NCBI RefSeq assembly: GCF_031377265.1
Contig: NZ_JANMET010000001.1
Location: 1-42,251 of the forward strand
Direction of reading: 5' to 3'
DNA length: 42,251 nucleotides
Source: JAUYQR01 sp031377265
GTDB lineage: Bacteria > Pseudomonadota > Alphaproteobacteria > Rhodobacterales > Rhodobacteraceae
Shown here: positions 31,752 through 40,049 of the stretch, piece by piece
Position numbering within the stretch: position 1 is the stretch's first letter
Layout: each line of letters starts with the position of its first letter
Translations under genes and position numbers: made by a program
The notes under the pieces: model-generated
The model's input: only the letters and a program-made list of their open reading frames with translations
What the model was told of the DNA's origin: nothing
The model's database searches: none

Positions 31752-34505
31752 ATGACGCTTCAATCCGGGCTGCCCCTTGCCCAATTCGACATCATTGTCG
31801 ATCCGGTTGCACTGACCCAAGCGATCACGGCTGACCTGACCGTAGGACAAGAGCCACGGTCAGCGCGCGCCATTGCCGTCCGCCATCTGACCGAAGCACG
31901 CGCGCAGGCCAATGAGCGTCTCGCCCAGACGTTCCTTGAGCGCCCGAAGAACTCGCGCAGCTTGATTACGGCGCAGGCGCAGCTGACCGACGGGTTGGTG
32001 AAAGCCGCAATGGCGATCGCTTACCGTCTGCACCCGCTTGCCAACCCGACCGAATCCGAGCGGATCGCCGTGCTGGGGGTGGGCGGCTACGGGCGGGCTG
32101 AAATGGCACCGCATTCCGATGTCGATCTGGTGTTTCTGACGCCGTGGAAGATCACACCCTGGGCGGAAAGCGTGATCGAAAGCATGCTTTACATGCTGTG
32201 GGATCTGAAGCTGAAGGTGGGCCATTCAAGCCGCACAGTGAAGGATTGCATCCGCCTTGGGCGCGAGGACATCACCATCCGGACTGCCCTTCTGGAGTAC
32301 CGTTTCATCACCGGGCATGAACCTCTGGCAGTGGAACTTGGCGACCGGCTGTGGTCAGATCTGTTTCGCAATTCGGGACCGGAGTTCATTGAGGCCAAGC
32401 TTGCGGAACGCGCCGAACGGCACAAGCGGCAAGGCGGTCAACGCTATGTGCTGGAACCCAACGTCAAGGAGGGCAAGGGCGGTCTGCGCGATTTGCAGAC
32501 CTTGTACTGGATTGGCAAATACCTGCACCGCGTGCCCTCTGCCGAGGGGCTGGTTGGGGCCGGGCTGCTGAGCCGCGAAGAGTATGACACCTTCACCCGA
32601 GCCGAAGACTTTCTCTGGGCAGTGCGCTGTCATCTGCACTACATCACCGGGCGTGCTAGCGATGTGCTGACGTTTGATGTGCAGGTCGAAGTGGCCGCTC
32701 GCATGGGCTATCGCGACGCGGCGGGGCGGCGCGCTGTGGAATACTTCATGCAGGACTACTTCCGTCAGGCCACCCGGGTTGGCGAGTTGACACGCATCTT
32801 CCTGACCGAGCTTGAGGCCCGTCACGCCAAGCGCGAGGCATCGCTCTTTGGTATCTTCAAGCGCACCAAGCGTGTGAGGCCGGAATACAAGCTGGTTCAA
32901 GGGCGAATTGACGTCATCGATCCCGCTGCCTTTCTTGCGGACAAGCTGAATCTGCTACGGGTGTTCGAAGAGGCGCTGCGGACGGGATATCTGTTGCACC
33001 CCAACATCATGCGGCTGATCGCGGGCAACCTGACCCTGATCGACGATGACATGCGCGCCGATCCTGAGGCAGTCGGGACTTTCCTCGACCTGTTGCTGTT
33101 GCATGGCAACCCGGAACGGGCGCTGCGAAGGATGAACGAATTGGGCGTGCTGGGGGCCTTCATCCCGGAGTTCGAAGCCATTGTCGCGATGATGCAGTTC
33201 AACGTCTATCACCACTACACGGTGGACGAGCATATCATCCAGACGATCTCGATCCTTGCCCAGATCGAACGCGGCGAGCTGGTCGAGGAACTGCCTGTCG
33301 CCTCAGGCATCCTGAAAGATGGGGTGAACCGCAGGGTGATCTATGTGGCGCTGCTTTTGCACGACATCGGCAAGGGGCGGCCCGAAGATCATTCGATCCT
33401 GGGCGCGCAGATCGCGCGGCGGATCTGCCCGCGACTGGGCCTGAACGCTGAAGAAAGCGAAACGGTGGAATGGCTGGTGCGGTATCACCTGCTGATGTCT
33501 GACATGGCGCAAAAACGCGATATCGGCGATCCGCGCACGGTGCGCGACTTTGCCAAGGCGGTGAAAACGCGCAAGCGGCTGGATCTGCTGACCGTGCTGA
33601 CGGTATGCGACATTCGCGGCGTGGGCCCCGGCACATGGAACAACTGGAAGGCCATGCTGCTGCGGCAGCTGTACAAACAGACGGCAGATGCGCTGGAAGG
33701 CGGGCTTGAAACGGTGAACCGCGAAAACCGCAAGGACGAAGCCCAGCTCGCCCTGCGCCAACAGTTGGTGACGTGGGACAAAGCCGCGCTCGACCATGAA
33801 ACATCCCGCCATTACGCGCCCTACTGGCAAGGATTGTCCACCGATACCCATGCCGTCTTTGCCAGCCTTCTTCTTGGGCTTGGCGATGACGAGATCCGCA
33901 TCGACCTGCATCCGGACCCCGACCGTGATGCCACCCGCGCCTGCTTTGCGCTGGCCGATCACCCTGGCATCTTTTCGCGTCTTGCGGGGGCGCTGGCGCT
34001 GGTTGGGGCCAACGTGGTCGACGCGCGCACCTATACCTCGAAAGATGGCTATGCGACGGCGGTGTTCTGGGTGCAGGACATCGAGGGCAAGCCCTATGAG
34101 GTCAGCCGCCTGCCCCGTCTGCGCGGCATGATCGACAAGACGTTGCGCGGCGAGGTTCTGGCCCGCGAGGCATTGAAGGACCGCGACAAGATCAAAAAGC
34201 GCGACCGCGAGTTCCGCTTTCCAACCCATATCGCCTTTGACAATGAAGGGTCCGAAATCTACACGATCATCGAAGTTGACACCCGCGATCGTCCCGGCCT
34301 GCTGTATGACCTGACCCGCACGCTGGCCAATAACAACATCTACATCGCTTCAGCCGTGATCGCGACATATGGGGCGCAGGTGGTGGATACGTTCTACGTG
34401 AAAGACATGTTTGGCCTGAAACTGCACGCCAAGCCAAAGCAGGAAGCGCTGGATCGCAAGCTGCGGCAGGCGATTGCCGAAGGCGCCGAAAGGGCCAACA
34501 CATGA
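31752..34505 (+). CDS. glnD: Bifunctional PII uridylyltransferase / uridylyl-removing enzyme
   Basis: A 917-residue nitrogen sensor that adds and removes UMP on PII proteins according to glutamine level. Domains in order: nucleotidyltransferase (GVGGYGRAEMAPHSDVDLVFL, metal ligands Asp123 and Asp125), a helical region (NVKEGKGGLRDLQTLYWIGKY), the HD hydrolase (LLLHDIGKG, His-Asp at 537-538), and two C-terminal ACT domains (about 720-800, DHPGIFSRLAGALALVGANVVDA; about 835-910, DRPGLLYDLTRTLANNNIYIASA). All expected parts are intact. It overlaps murJ by 4 bases (ATGA), so the two are translated together, an order seen in many alphaproteobacteria. Confidence 0.96.
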   Translation: MTLQSGLPLAQFDIIVDPVALTQAITADLTVGQEPRSARAIAVRHLTEARAQANERLAQTFLERPKNSRSLITAQAQLTDGLVKAAMAIAYRLHPLANPTESERIAVLGVGGYGRAEMAPHSDVDLVFLTPWKITPWAESVIESMLYMLWDLKLKVGHSSRTVKDCIRLGREDITIRTALLEYRFITGHEPLAVELGDRLWSDLFRNSGPEFIEAKLAERAERHKRQGGQRYVLEPNVKEGKGGLRDLQTLYWIGKYLHRVPSAEGLVGAGLLSREEYDTFTRAEDFLWAVRCHLHYITGRASDVLTFDVQVEVAARMGYRDAAGRRAVEYFMQDYFRQATRVGELTRIFLTELEARHAKREASLFGIFKRTKRVRPEYKLVQGRIDVIDPAAFLADKLNLLRVFEEALRTGYLLHPNIMRLIAGNLTLIDDDMRADPEAVGTFLDLLLLHGNPERALRRMNELGVLGAFIPEFEAIVAMMQFNVYHHYTVDEHIIQTISILAQIERGELVEELPVASGILKDGVNRRVIYVALLLHDIGKGRPEDHSILGAQIARRICPRLGLNAEESETVEWLVRYHLLMSDMAQKRDIGDPRTVRDFAKAVKTRKRLDLLTVLTVCDIRGVGPGTWNNWKAMLLRQLYKQTADALEGGLETVNRENRKDEAQLALRQQLVTWDKAALDHETSRHYAPYWQGLSTDTHAVFASLLLGLGDDEIRIDLHPDPDRDATRACFALADHPGIFSRLAGALALVGANVVDARTYTSKDGYATAVFWVQDIEGKPYEVSRLPRLRGMIDKTLRGEVLAREALKDRDKIKKRDREFRFPTHIAFDNEGSEIYTIIEVDTRDRPGLLYDLTRTLANNNIYIASAVIATYGAQVVDTFYVKDMFGLKLHAKPKQEALDRKLRQAIAEGAERANT

Positions 34506-36046
34506 GCGGCCAACGCCGGATGATCCGCAGCATTGTTACCCTTGGCGGCTGGACGCTGGTTTCGCGCGGGGCAGGCCTGGTGCGCGAATTGATGATGGCG
34601 GCGTATCTTGGTGCGGGCCCCGTGGCCGATGCCTTTAACGTGGCATTTTCGCTGCCAAACATGTTCCGCCGCTTTTTTGCCGAGGGTGCCTTCAATCAGG
34701 CCTTTGTGCCGCTCTATTCCAAGAAGCTTCAGTCAGGAACGGGCGCGGAGGAGTTTGCGCAAAATGCCTTCTCTGGCCTGACCATCTTTCTTGTTTTCGT
34801 CAGCATCCTGGGCACCGTCGCCATGCCGCTTCTGGTCTGGGCGATGGCCGCAGGCTTTGTGGGCGACGGCCGCTTTGACATGGCGGTGGATTTCGGCCGG
34901 ATCACCTTTTGCTATATCGGCTTTATCTCGCTGTTCGCGCTTTTGTCAGGCATCCTGAACGCGCATGGCCATTTTGCCGAGGCGGGCGCTGTGCCGGTCT
35001 TGATGAACCTTGTCTTCATCGCAGCGATGGTGCTGGCGCATCAGCAGGGCTGGGACATAGGGACGACGCTTGCCTGGACGACGCCGATCACCGGCATCGC
35101 GCAGCTTGGCTGGACGCTTTACGCAGCGCGGCGGATCGGCTTTATCCCCCGACTGCGGCTACCCCGCCTCACCCCGGATTTCCGGCGGATGATGGTCAAC
35201 ATGGGGCCTGTCCTTCTGGTTGGCGGCGTGTTGCAGATAAACCTGCTGGTCTCGCGCCAGGTCGCTTCGGGGACCGAGGGAGCGATCTCTTGGCTGGTAT
35301 ATGCAGACCGGCTGTATCAGCTGCCGCTTGGAGTGGTGGCGATCGCTGTTGGCACCGTTCTGCTGCCCGAGCTTTCGCGCAGGCTTCAGGCCGGGGATGC
35401 AATAGGCGGGCGCGAGGCTTTCAACCGTGGCACCGAATTTGCCTTGCTGCTGACCCTGCCTGCCGCGGTGGCGCTAGTGCTGATCGCGCTTCCGATCACC
35501 GAGGTGCTTTATCAGCGCGGTGCGTTCGGGGTGGAGGACACGGCTGCCACCGCCCTTGCACTGGCGATCTACGGCTTGGGCCTGCCTGCGTTCGTGCTGC
35601 AAAAGGCCCTGCAACCGCTGTTCTATGCCCGCGAAGACACACGCAGACCGTTACGCTATGCGGTCTGGTCGCTGGCACTGAACGCGACATTGGCCTTCAG
35701 TCTCATGCCCTTGATCGGCTTTTCCGCAGCGGCCTGGGCCACCACGCTGTCAGCCTGGGTGATGGTCGCGCAGCTTTGGTGGGGAGCGCGGGCGATGGGC
35801 GAAGAAGCGCGTTTCGATGCCCGCTTTCTGTCACGCCTTTGGCGCATCGCGCTGGCATCAGCCCTGATGGGTGCCGCGCTGTGGGTGGGCTGGAGTTTGC
35901 TGCAACCGATGCTCGAGCTGCGCGCCTATCGGATCTTCGGGCTATTCCTGCTGATCTTTCTTGGCATTGCCAGCTATGCGGTGGCGGCGGTCGGTCTGCG
36001 CGCCGTCCGGCCTGCCGAATTGAAGGCGATGATACGTCAGCGCTGA
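34502..36046 (+). CDS. murJ: Lipid II flippase MurJ
   Basis: A 514-residue inner-membrane protein with about 14 hydrophobic helices. The N-terminus (SIVTLGGWTLVSRGAGLVRE then LMMAAYLGAGPVADAFNVAF) and LPNMFRRFFAEGAFNQAFVPLY are signature MurJ/MviN sequences, with the arginines that face the central cavity. GAISWLVYADRLYQLPLGVVAIAVGTVLLPELSR is also diagnostic. It moves lipid II across the membrane for peptidoglycan synthesis. It starts inside the last codons of glnD and ends overlapped tail to tail with the rhomboid-like gene by 10 bases. Confidence 0.96.
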   Translation: MSGQRRMIRSIVTLGGWTLVSRGAGLVRELMMAAYLGAGPVADAFNVAFSLPNMFRRFFAEGAFNQAFVPLYSKKLQSGTGAEEFAQNAFSGLTIFLVFVSILGTVAMPLLVWAMAAGFVGDGRFDMAVDFGRITFCYIGFISLFALLSGILNAHGHFAEAGAVPVLMNLVFIAAMVLAHQQGWDIGTTLAWTTPITGIAQLGWTLYAARRIGFIPRLRLPRLTPDFRRMMVNMGPVLLVGGVLQINLLVSRQVASGTEGAISWLVYADRLYQLPLGVVAIAVGTVLLPELSRRLQAGDAIGGREAFNRGTEFALLLTLPAAVALVLIALPITEVLYQRGAFGVEDTAATALALAIYGLGLPAFVLQKALQPLFYAREDTRRPLRYAVWSLALNATLAFSLMPLIGFSAAAWATTLSAWVMVAQLWWGARAMGEEARFDARFLSRLWRIALASALMGAALWVGWSLLQPMLELRAYRIFGLFLLIFLGIASYAVAAVGLRAVRPAELKAMIRQR

Positions 36047-36054
36047 CGGATCAT
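36029..36054. terminator. 26-base palindrome across the convergent murJ and rhomboid-like gene ends
   Basis: CGTCAGCGCTGACG (36035-36048) is a perfect palindrome. After one mismatched pair (36034/36049), five more bases pair (36029-36033 with 36050-36054). It includes the stop codons of both genes, and because of the symmetry both proteins end in MIRQR. A hairpin here could end transcription from both sides, though there is no T-run. Confidence 0.6.
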
Positions 36055-36726
36055 GGCGACCACGCGCCCGAACCCGCCGGGGCTGACCACGAATGACAAC
36101 AGGAACCCTGCGGCAAACCCGGCGATATCGGCGACCCAATCCCACGAGCTGCCAAACAGCACCCCGAACAAAAGCTGCACCAGAAGCAGCATTCCGATCA
36201 GCGAAAAGGCGCGGTAACGGGTTGTCCCGGTTCCCGCCAGCCGCACCCACAGCAGGAAGGTGAAGGCCCCGATCAACCCATAGACGGACGGATAGGCCCC
36301 CATCAGTTGCGCGCGAAGGCCGGGCACCAGGAAACCATAGGCCAAGGCACCCGCGATTGCCGCCCCCAGTACCACCACCAGCACCGCCCACCAACGAAAG
36401 ATTTCGCCCACCATTTTGCCTAGTGCCAGCACCATCACAATCGCAAACAAGGCGTGGGTGAACGTGCCGTGGATCAGAGGATAGCTGATCAGCCGGATCA
36501 GCCCGTCTGGCGAATACGTTCCGGTTTCCACCATATAGCGCATCAGCTCGGGGAAGAAGGCAAACCGCTCCACCGCTTGGATGCGCCAACCTATGGCTTG
36601 CGGACCGCCGATGATGCCGCGATCGGCAAGGCTCAGCACCAGCTCCATCGCCAGCATCGGCAGCACCATCAGCCAAACGATCGGGGGCAGCGGGTTCAGC
36701 GGCGCGGCATTGTGATCTTGGTCCAT
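36037..36726 (-). CDS. Rhomboid-like membrane protein, probably without protease activity
   Basis: A 229-residue protein with six to seven hydrophobic helices of the rhomboid fold. Conserved structural parts are present: PLIHGTFTHALFAIVMVLALGKMVGE (His86, His91 in helix 2) and YGLIGAFTFLLW after the active-site loop. The active serine motif G-x-S-G is replaced by GAYPSVYG: Tyr145 stands where the serine should be. The helix-6 histidine of A-H-x-x-G is Asp200 in WVADIAGFAAG. It therefore looks like a pseudoprotease. I recall the same changes in other Rhodobacterales, so this would be a conserved lineage rather than a recent decay. It overlaps murJ by 10 bases at the 3' end and diverges from trpS. 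Confidence 0.85.
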   Translation of the reverse strand: MDQDHNAAPLNPLPPIVWLMVLPMLAMELVLSLADRGIIGGPQAIGWRIQAVERFAFFPELMRYMVETGTYSPDGLIRLISYPLIHGTFTHALFAIVMVLALGKMVGEIFRWWAVLVVVLGAAIAGALAYGFLVPGLRAQLMGAYPSVYGLIGAFTFLLWVRLAGTGTTRYRAFSLIGMLLLVQLLFGVLFGSSWDWVADIAGFAAGFLLSFVVSPGGFGRVVAMIRQR

Positions 36727-36807
36727 TTTCCCTCCGGTGCGGGCAATTGACGCCCGTTGCCCCTTCGATTACGCGGGTTCCAGCGGTTATTCCAGACGGA
36801 GCGTCAC

Positions 36808-37875
36808 ATGCCAGCGTCACAGTCCTCGCCAGACCATTTGGCCGGCCAAACGCAACCTGTTTTCAAGCCCCGAATCTTTTCGGGCATTCAGCCGTCTGGC
36901 GGATTGACCCTTGGCAACTACCTTGGCGCGTTGAAGCGTTTTGTGGAAAAGCAGGACGAGGGGATCGAGACGGTCTATTGCCTCGTCGACCTGCACGCGA
37001 TCACTGTCTGGCAAGACCCCGCCAAACTGCGCCAGCAAACGCGCGAGGCGGCCGCAGGCTTCATCGCTGCCGGGATCGACCCGGCGCGGTCCATCTTGTT
37101 CAACCAAAGCCAGGTTTCGGCCCATGCCGAACTGGGCTGGATCTTTAACTGCGTCGCCCGCATGGGCTGGATGAGCCGAATGACGCAATTCAAAGACAAG
37201 GCTGGCAAGAATTCGGAAAACGTGTCGTTGGGGCTGTTTGCCTACCCCTCGCTGATGGCGGCTGACATTCTGGTTTATCAGGCCACGATGGTGCCAGTGG
37301 GTGAAGACCAGAAACAGCATTTGGAGCTTGCCCGGGACATCGCGATGAAGTTCAACAACGACTTCGGGGTGAACTTCTTTCCCATCGTTGAACCAATCAT
37401 CGAGGGCGCCGCCACGCGCGTCATGTCCTTGCGTGACGGCACGATGAAGATGTCGAAGTCCGACCCGTCGGATCAATCGCGGATCAACCTGACCGATGAT
37501 GCCGACACCATTTCCAAAAAGATCCGCAAGGCCAAGACCGATGCCGAGCCTTTGCCTGACACTGTTGAAGCGCTGCGCGACCGGCCGGAAGCGCGCAATC
37601 TGGTGAACATCTATGCTGCCCTTGCCGGACACACGCCCGCACAGGTGATTGCCGACTACGCTGGCGCCCAGTTCGGCACCTTCAAACCGGCGCTGGCCGA
37701 TCTTGCGGTGGCCAAGCTTTCACCGATCACCAGCGAAATGTCGCGCCTTATGAAAGACCCCGGCGAGATAGACCGCATCCTAGGTGAAGGCGCTGACCGC
37801 GCCGATGCCATAGCACGGCCCATCCTTGATCAGGTGCATGACATCACTGGCATGATCCGCTCCCGGGGCAGATGA
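36808..37875 (+). CDS. trpS: Tryptophan-tRNA ligase
   Basis: The 355-residue class I synthetase charges tRNA-Trp. FSGIQPSGGLTLGNYLGAL contains the HIGH-type motif (TLGN), and KMSKS is intact in GTMKMSKSDPSDQSRINL. LGLFAYPSLMAADILVYQATMVPVGEDQKQHLE is also conserved. The ATG at 36808 has GGAG 6 bases upstream; an open frame runs 17 codons further upstream but without a ribosome site. Length is normal. It overlaps the following small gene by 4 bases (ATGA). Confidence 0.96.
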   Translation: MPASQSSPDHLAGQTQPVFKPRIFSGIQPSGGLTLGNYLGALKRFVEKQDEGIETVYCLVDLHAITVWQDPAKLRQQTREAAAGFIAAGIDPARSILFNQSQVSAHAELGWIFNCVARMGWMSRMTQFKDKAGKNSENVSLGLFAYPSLMAADILVYQATMVPVGEDQKQHLELARDIAMKFNNDFGVNFFPIVEPIIEGAATRVMSLRDGTMKMSKSDPSDQSRINLTDDADTISKKIRKAKTDAEPLPDTVEALRDRPEARNLVNIYAALAGHTPAQVIADYAGAQFGTFKPALADLAVAKLSPITSEMSRLMKDPGEIDRILGEGADRADAIARPILDQVHDITGMIRSRGR

Positions 37876-38162
37876 GCGGGCTTTACCGCCTTCTCCTCGT
37901 TTTCCTGATGCTCGGCTCGGCGGGCCTGACGTACCGGTCCGCCGCCACCATCGCAACCATTCGCGTTCCTACCCTGTTGGTCGAAAGAACCGCCGAAGGG
38001 ATTGCAGCGCCAACCGACAGGATGATCGCGGACGAATCCGCCCGCGAACCTCCGTTCACGCTGCTATCCAGCCGTCTGGCCGAAGGTGCGCGCAACAGGA
38101 TTGCCCTGCACGCCCCTGCCGCGCCCTGTGGAGAACCCTGCATTCCGTTGTCCACCAGTTAA
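37872..38162 (+). CDS. Small secreted or membrane-anchored protein of unknown function
   Basis: A 96-residue protein that I do not recognise. Residues 5-22 are hydrophobic (YRLLLVFLMLGSAGLTY), a signal peptide or anchor. The rest is polar, with a pair of cysteines near the end (PCGEPC) that could form a disulfide. The start ATG overlaps the trpS stop codon (ATGA), and GGGGCAG just upstream may serve as ribosome site. The coupling and GC-ending codons support a real gene, but no function can be read from it. Confidence 0.6.
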   Translation: MSGLYRLLLVFLMLGSAGLTYRSAATIATIRVPTLLVERTAEGIAAPTDRMIADESAREPPFTLLSSRLAEGARNRIALHAPAAPCGEPCIPLSTS

Positions 38163-38376
38163 GCCGGGGCGTGCGATAAGGATTCCGGCTGTTTCACGCC
38201 TCGCTTCGGGTGTCAGATACGGTGGCCGAATTGACGACGGGGCTGGTCGCGGGCTTTGGCGCGGCCGCGGCGAACCTGATCCAGACCATCACTTTTTGCG
38301 GCCTGCGTTCGCGCCCCGTATTCGCGCCGCCGCGGCCAAGGCGTCAGCCGAGGCCCTCGCATGTCATACTCCCGAT

Positions 38377-38514
38377 TCCAAACCCAGCTACGACTCATGT
38401 TGTCCGGACGGGCTGGTCTGTCCCCATCCCTGTAACCTCATCGGGTCTGTCCCCTGTGCCCTGAGGTCCCCGCCCGACATGCCCTCGTGCGCCCCCCGCA
38501 CGGGGGCTTTTTTT
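38377..38514 (+). ncRNA. Candidate small RNA ending at an intrinsic terminator
   Basis: A loose -10 (CATACT, 38365-38370) is followed by a region with a stem ACCTCA/TGAGGT reinforced by GGG/CCC, and then by the intrinsic terminator. The predicted RNA would be about 138 bases. The -35 is poor and no known RNA family is recognised, so the ends are estimates and the region could simply be the 3' tail of the trpS transcript. Confidence 0.3.
38491..38514 (+). terminator. Intrinsic (Rho-independent) terminator
   Basis: GCCCCC (38491-38496) pairs with GGGGGC (38502-38507) around CGCAC and is followed by seven T (38508-38514). It is the only classical intrinsic terminator I see in the window. It would end the trpS transcript or a separate small RNA. 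Confidence 0.88.
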
Positions 38515-38776
38515 GCCCGCGGCTACGGCTTTGCAACCAGCGCGCGTACCAGCCACCCGCAAGACACCTGCTTTTGCCAAGCCATTGACTCTCCTGCGAC
38601 TCCAAATGCGTTTTTCGACTTCTCCACAGGAGAATTTGGAAGAAATAGCTTTACAGGCTTTCGCTTTGCCCACACCATATCTAGTAAGGGCAGTGTCGGG
38701 CAAACGCTGAACCTTGCCAGACACCCAGCTTCTAGTGGGTCGCGGCCCTCCAGAAGCTTCATAATGAGGCCGGGCA

Positions 38777-39280
38777 ATGTCGCTTTCCGAAGATTTCTCG
38801 TCGATGGATGACCTTCACCCAATCGACATCGTCGAAACGCTGGCCGAGCACCATGCTTGGGAATTTGACCGCGTGACCGACGACCAGATCGCCATGGCGG
38901 TCGAGGGGCAATGGCGGACCTATTCGCTGACCCTCGCATGGTCGCCGCAGGATGAGACGCTGCGCCTGATCTGCACCTTCGAAATGGAGCCGCCGGAAGA
39001 CAAGCTCTCCGAGCTGTATGACGTGTTGAACCGCTGCAACGACATGGTCTGGACCGGCGCTTTCACCTATTGGCTGGAGCAAAAGCTGATGGTCTGGCGC
39101 TATGGCCTGCTGCTTTCGGGCGGGCAGATCGCGGGGCCTGAACAGATCGACCGGCTGATCGCCAGCGCGGTGATGGCAGCGGAGCGCTTTTACCCGGCGT
39201 TCCAGATGGTTGCATGGGGCGGCAACACCCCGGCGCAGGCGATGAACGTCGCCATTGCCGAGGCTTACGGACGCGCGTGA
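38777..39280 (+). CDS. YbjN domain-containing protein
   Basis: The 167-residue acidic cytoplasmic protein fits the YbjN family, which has a type III-secretion-chaperone-like fold. Typical stretches are HPIDIVETLAEHHAWEFDR, YSLTLAWSPQDETLRLICTFEM and LNRCNDMVWTGAFTYW. YbjN in enterobacteria affects motility and stress tolerance; its molecular role is not known. GAGG lies 8 bases upstream of the ATG. In related bacteria I expect proC close behind; here two small genes lie between. The gene's stop codon touches the first operator of the next unit. Confidence 0.87.
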   Translation: MSLSEDFSSMDDLHPIDIVETLAEHHAWEFDRVTDDQIAMAVEGQWRTYSLTLAWSPQDETLRLICTFEMEPPEDKLSELYDVLNRCNDMVWTGAFTYWLEQKLMVWRYGLLLSGGQIAGPEQIDRLIASAVMAAERFYPAFQMVAWGGNTPAQAMNVAIAEAYGRA

Positions 39281-39281
39281 T

Positions 39282-39335
39282 GTAAAGTACCCTTGACTCA
39301 GCTGTCGCTCCCCCCCTACGTAAAGGATACTTTAC
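39282..39335 (+). promoter_or_regulatory. Promoter with two matching operators for the membrane protein-XRE unit
   Basis: Two sites share a 6-4-6 design: GTAAAG-tacc-CTTGAC (39282-39297) and GTAAAG-gata-CTTTAC (39320-39335). The first overlaps a -35 TTGACT (39293-39298). The second starts by a possible -10 TACGTA (39317-39322, 18-base spacer) and ends just before the ribosome site. Their centres are 38 bases apart. The layout fits a repressor that blocks its own operon, most simply the XRE protein encoded at 39792. Confidence 0.6.
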
Positions 39336-39348
39336 ATTGGAGGACGAC

Positions 39349-39795
39349 ATGACATCTTTTGCCACGTTCCAGTTGCGCGGTGCCGGGGCGATTGCTCTTG
39401 CCTACGCGGTTTTCGTCGTTGTGATGACCGACGGCCTTTCGCTGGGACAGCACTCGGCTGTCAAGCTTGCGGCTCTGGTTGTCGGGCTTGTGATTGCGGT
39501 CGGCATCACCTTTGCGCTGCTTTGGGCGCGCCAGATGTATCAAGACGGCAGACGAACGGTAGCAGATGAGCGTGAGGAACAGATCGAGGCCGTGGCCGAA
39601 CGCGTCGGCTATCGCGTGCTGGACAGCGCGGCCTTTCTGCTGGTGCTGCTGGCTTTGACCGATGCGGCATGGAACTGGCTTGGCAGTTTTGCGCTGACCC
39701 GAACGGAAGGACTGATCTTCGCCCTTGTCACTGTTTCGGCCAGCGCCGCCACAAGCCGCTTCCTTGCCGGGTACATTGCGGCCCGCCGGCGATGA
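39349..39795 (+). CDS. Four-helix inner membrane protein of unknown function
   Basis: A 148-residue protein with four hydrophobic segments (about residues 11-30, 38-60, 91-109 and 116-140) and a charged loop between the second and third (RQMYQDGRRTVADEREEQIEAV). The ADERE-type loop recalls the DUF2178-like proteins that are commonly encoded with a small XRE regulator. The ATG at 39349 follows GGAGG by 5 bases; a TTG 12 bases earlier overlaps that ribosome site and is rejected. Its stop overlaps the start of the regulator (ATGA). Function is unknown. Confidence 0.8.
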   Translation: MTSFATFQLRGAGAIALAYAVFVVVMTDGLSLGQHSAVKLAALVVGLVIAVGITFALLWARQMYQDGRRTVADEREEQIEAVAERVGYRVLDSAAFLLVLLALTDAAWNWLGSFALTRTEGLIFALVTVSASAATSRFLAGYIAARRR

Positions 39796-40004
39796 TCCGC
39801 AACATCCTGCGCCCGACTCGCGAAGCACGGGGCCTCACTCAAGCGGATCTGGCGCAGGCGCTTGGTGTCTCGCGCCAGACGGTGATCTCGCTGGAGCAGG
39901 GGCGCTATCTGCCCTCGCTTGAGCTGGCAATCCGGTTGGCGCGCCACTTCGCCGTTCCGGTAGAGCAGTTGTTTCTGCTGGACATCACGCCAGATGGCGA
40001 TTGA
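39792..40004 (+). CDS. Small XRE-family transcriptional regulator
   Basis: The 70-residue protein is a single helix-turn-helix domain: RPTREARGLTQADLAQALGV followed by SRQTVISLEQGRYLPSLELA and IRLARHFAVPVEQLF. This is the compact YvaO/Cro-like type. The ATG overlaps the stop of the membrane protein gene by 4 bases. It probably represses its own operon through the two sites in front of the membrane protein gene. No sensor domain is present, so a signal may come through the membrane protein or by degradation of the regulator. Confidence 0.9.
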   Translation: MIRNILRPTREARGLTQADLAQALGVSRQTVISLEQGRYLPSLELAIRLARHFAVPVEQLFLLDITPDGD

Positions 40005-40049
40005 TGGCACGCGGCACTACGCCTAACTTGCATTAAAACGGAGCTGTCG

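Larger units (their letters stand above)
38163..38776. other. Long non-coding stretch with terminator and possible small RNA
   Basis: These 614 bases lie between the small secreted protein gene and ybjN. A frame at 38210-38464 is open but has no ribosome site, and its second half has poor codon use, so I do not call it. A weak stem AGCCGG/CCGGCT (38162-38190) follows the small gene. Two stem-loops and a strong terminator lie at 38431-38514. The 3' part (38520-38776) must hold the ybjN promoter. A hairpin AGCTTCT/AGAAGCT (38727-38758) lies in the ybjN leader. Confidence 0.6.

Noticed and set aside
38210..38464. Possible 84-residue gene upstream of the terminator
   Set aside because: The start would be GTG without a ribosome site, and the second half loses normal codon use. 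I see no family resemblance.
39793..40004. XRE gene as the antitoxin of a toxin-antitoxin pair with the membrane protein
   Set aside because: The membrane protein has four ordinary helices and 148 residues, unlike known small toxins, and is encoded before the regulator as in common DUF2178-like pairs. A toxin role is not supported.
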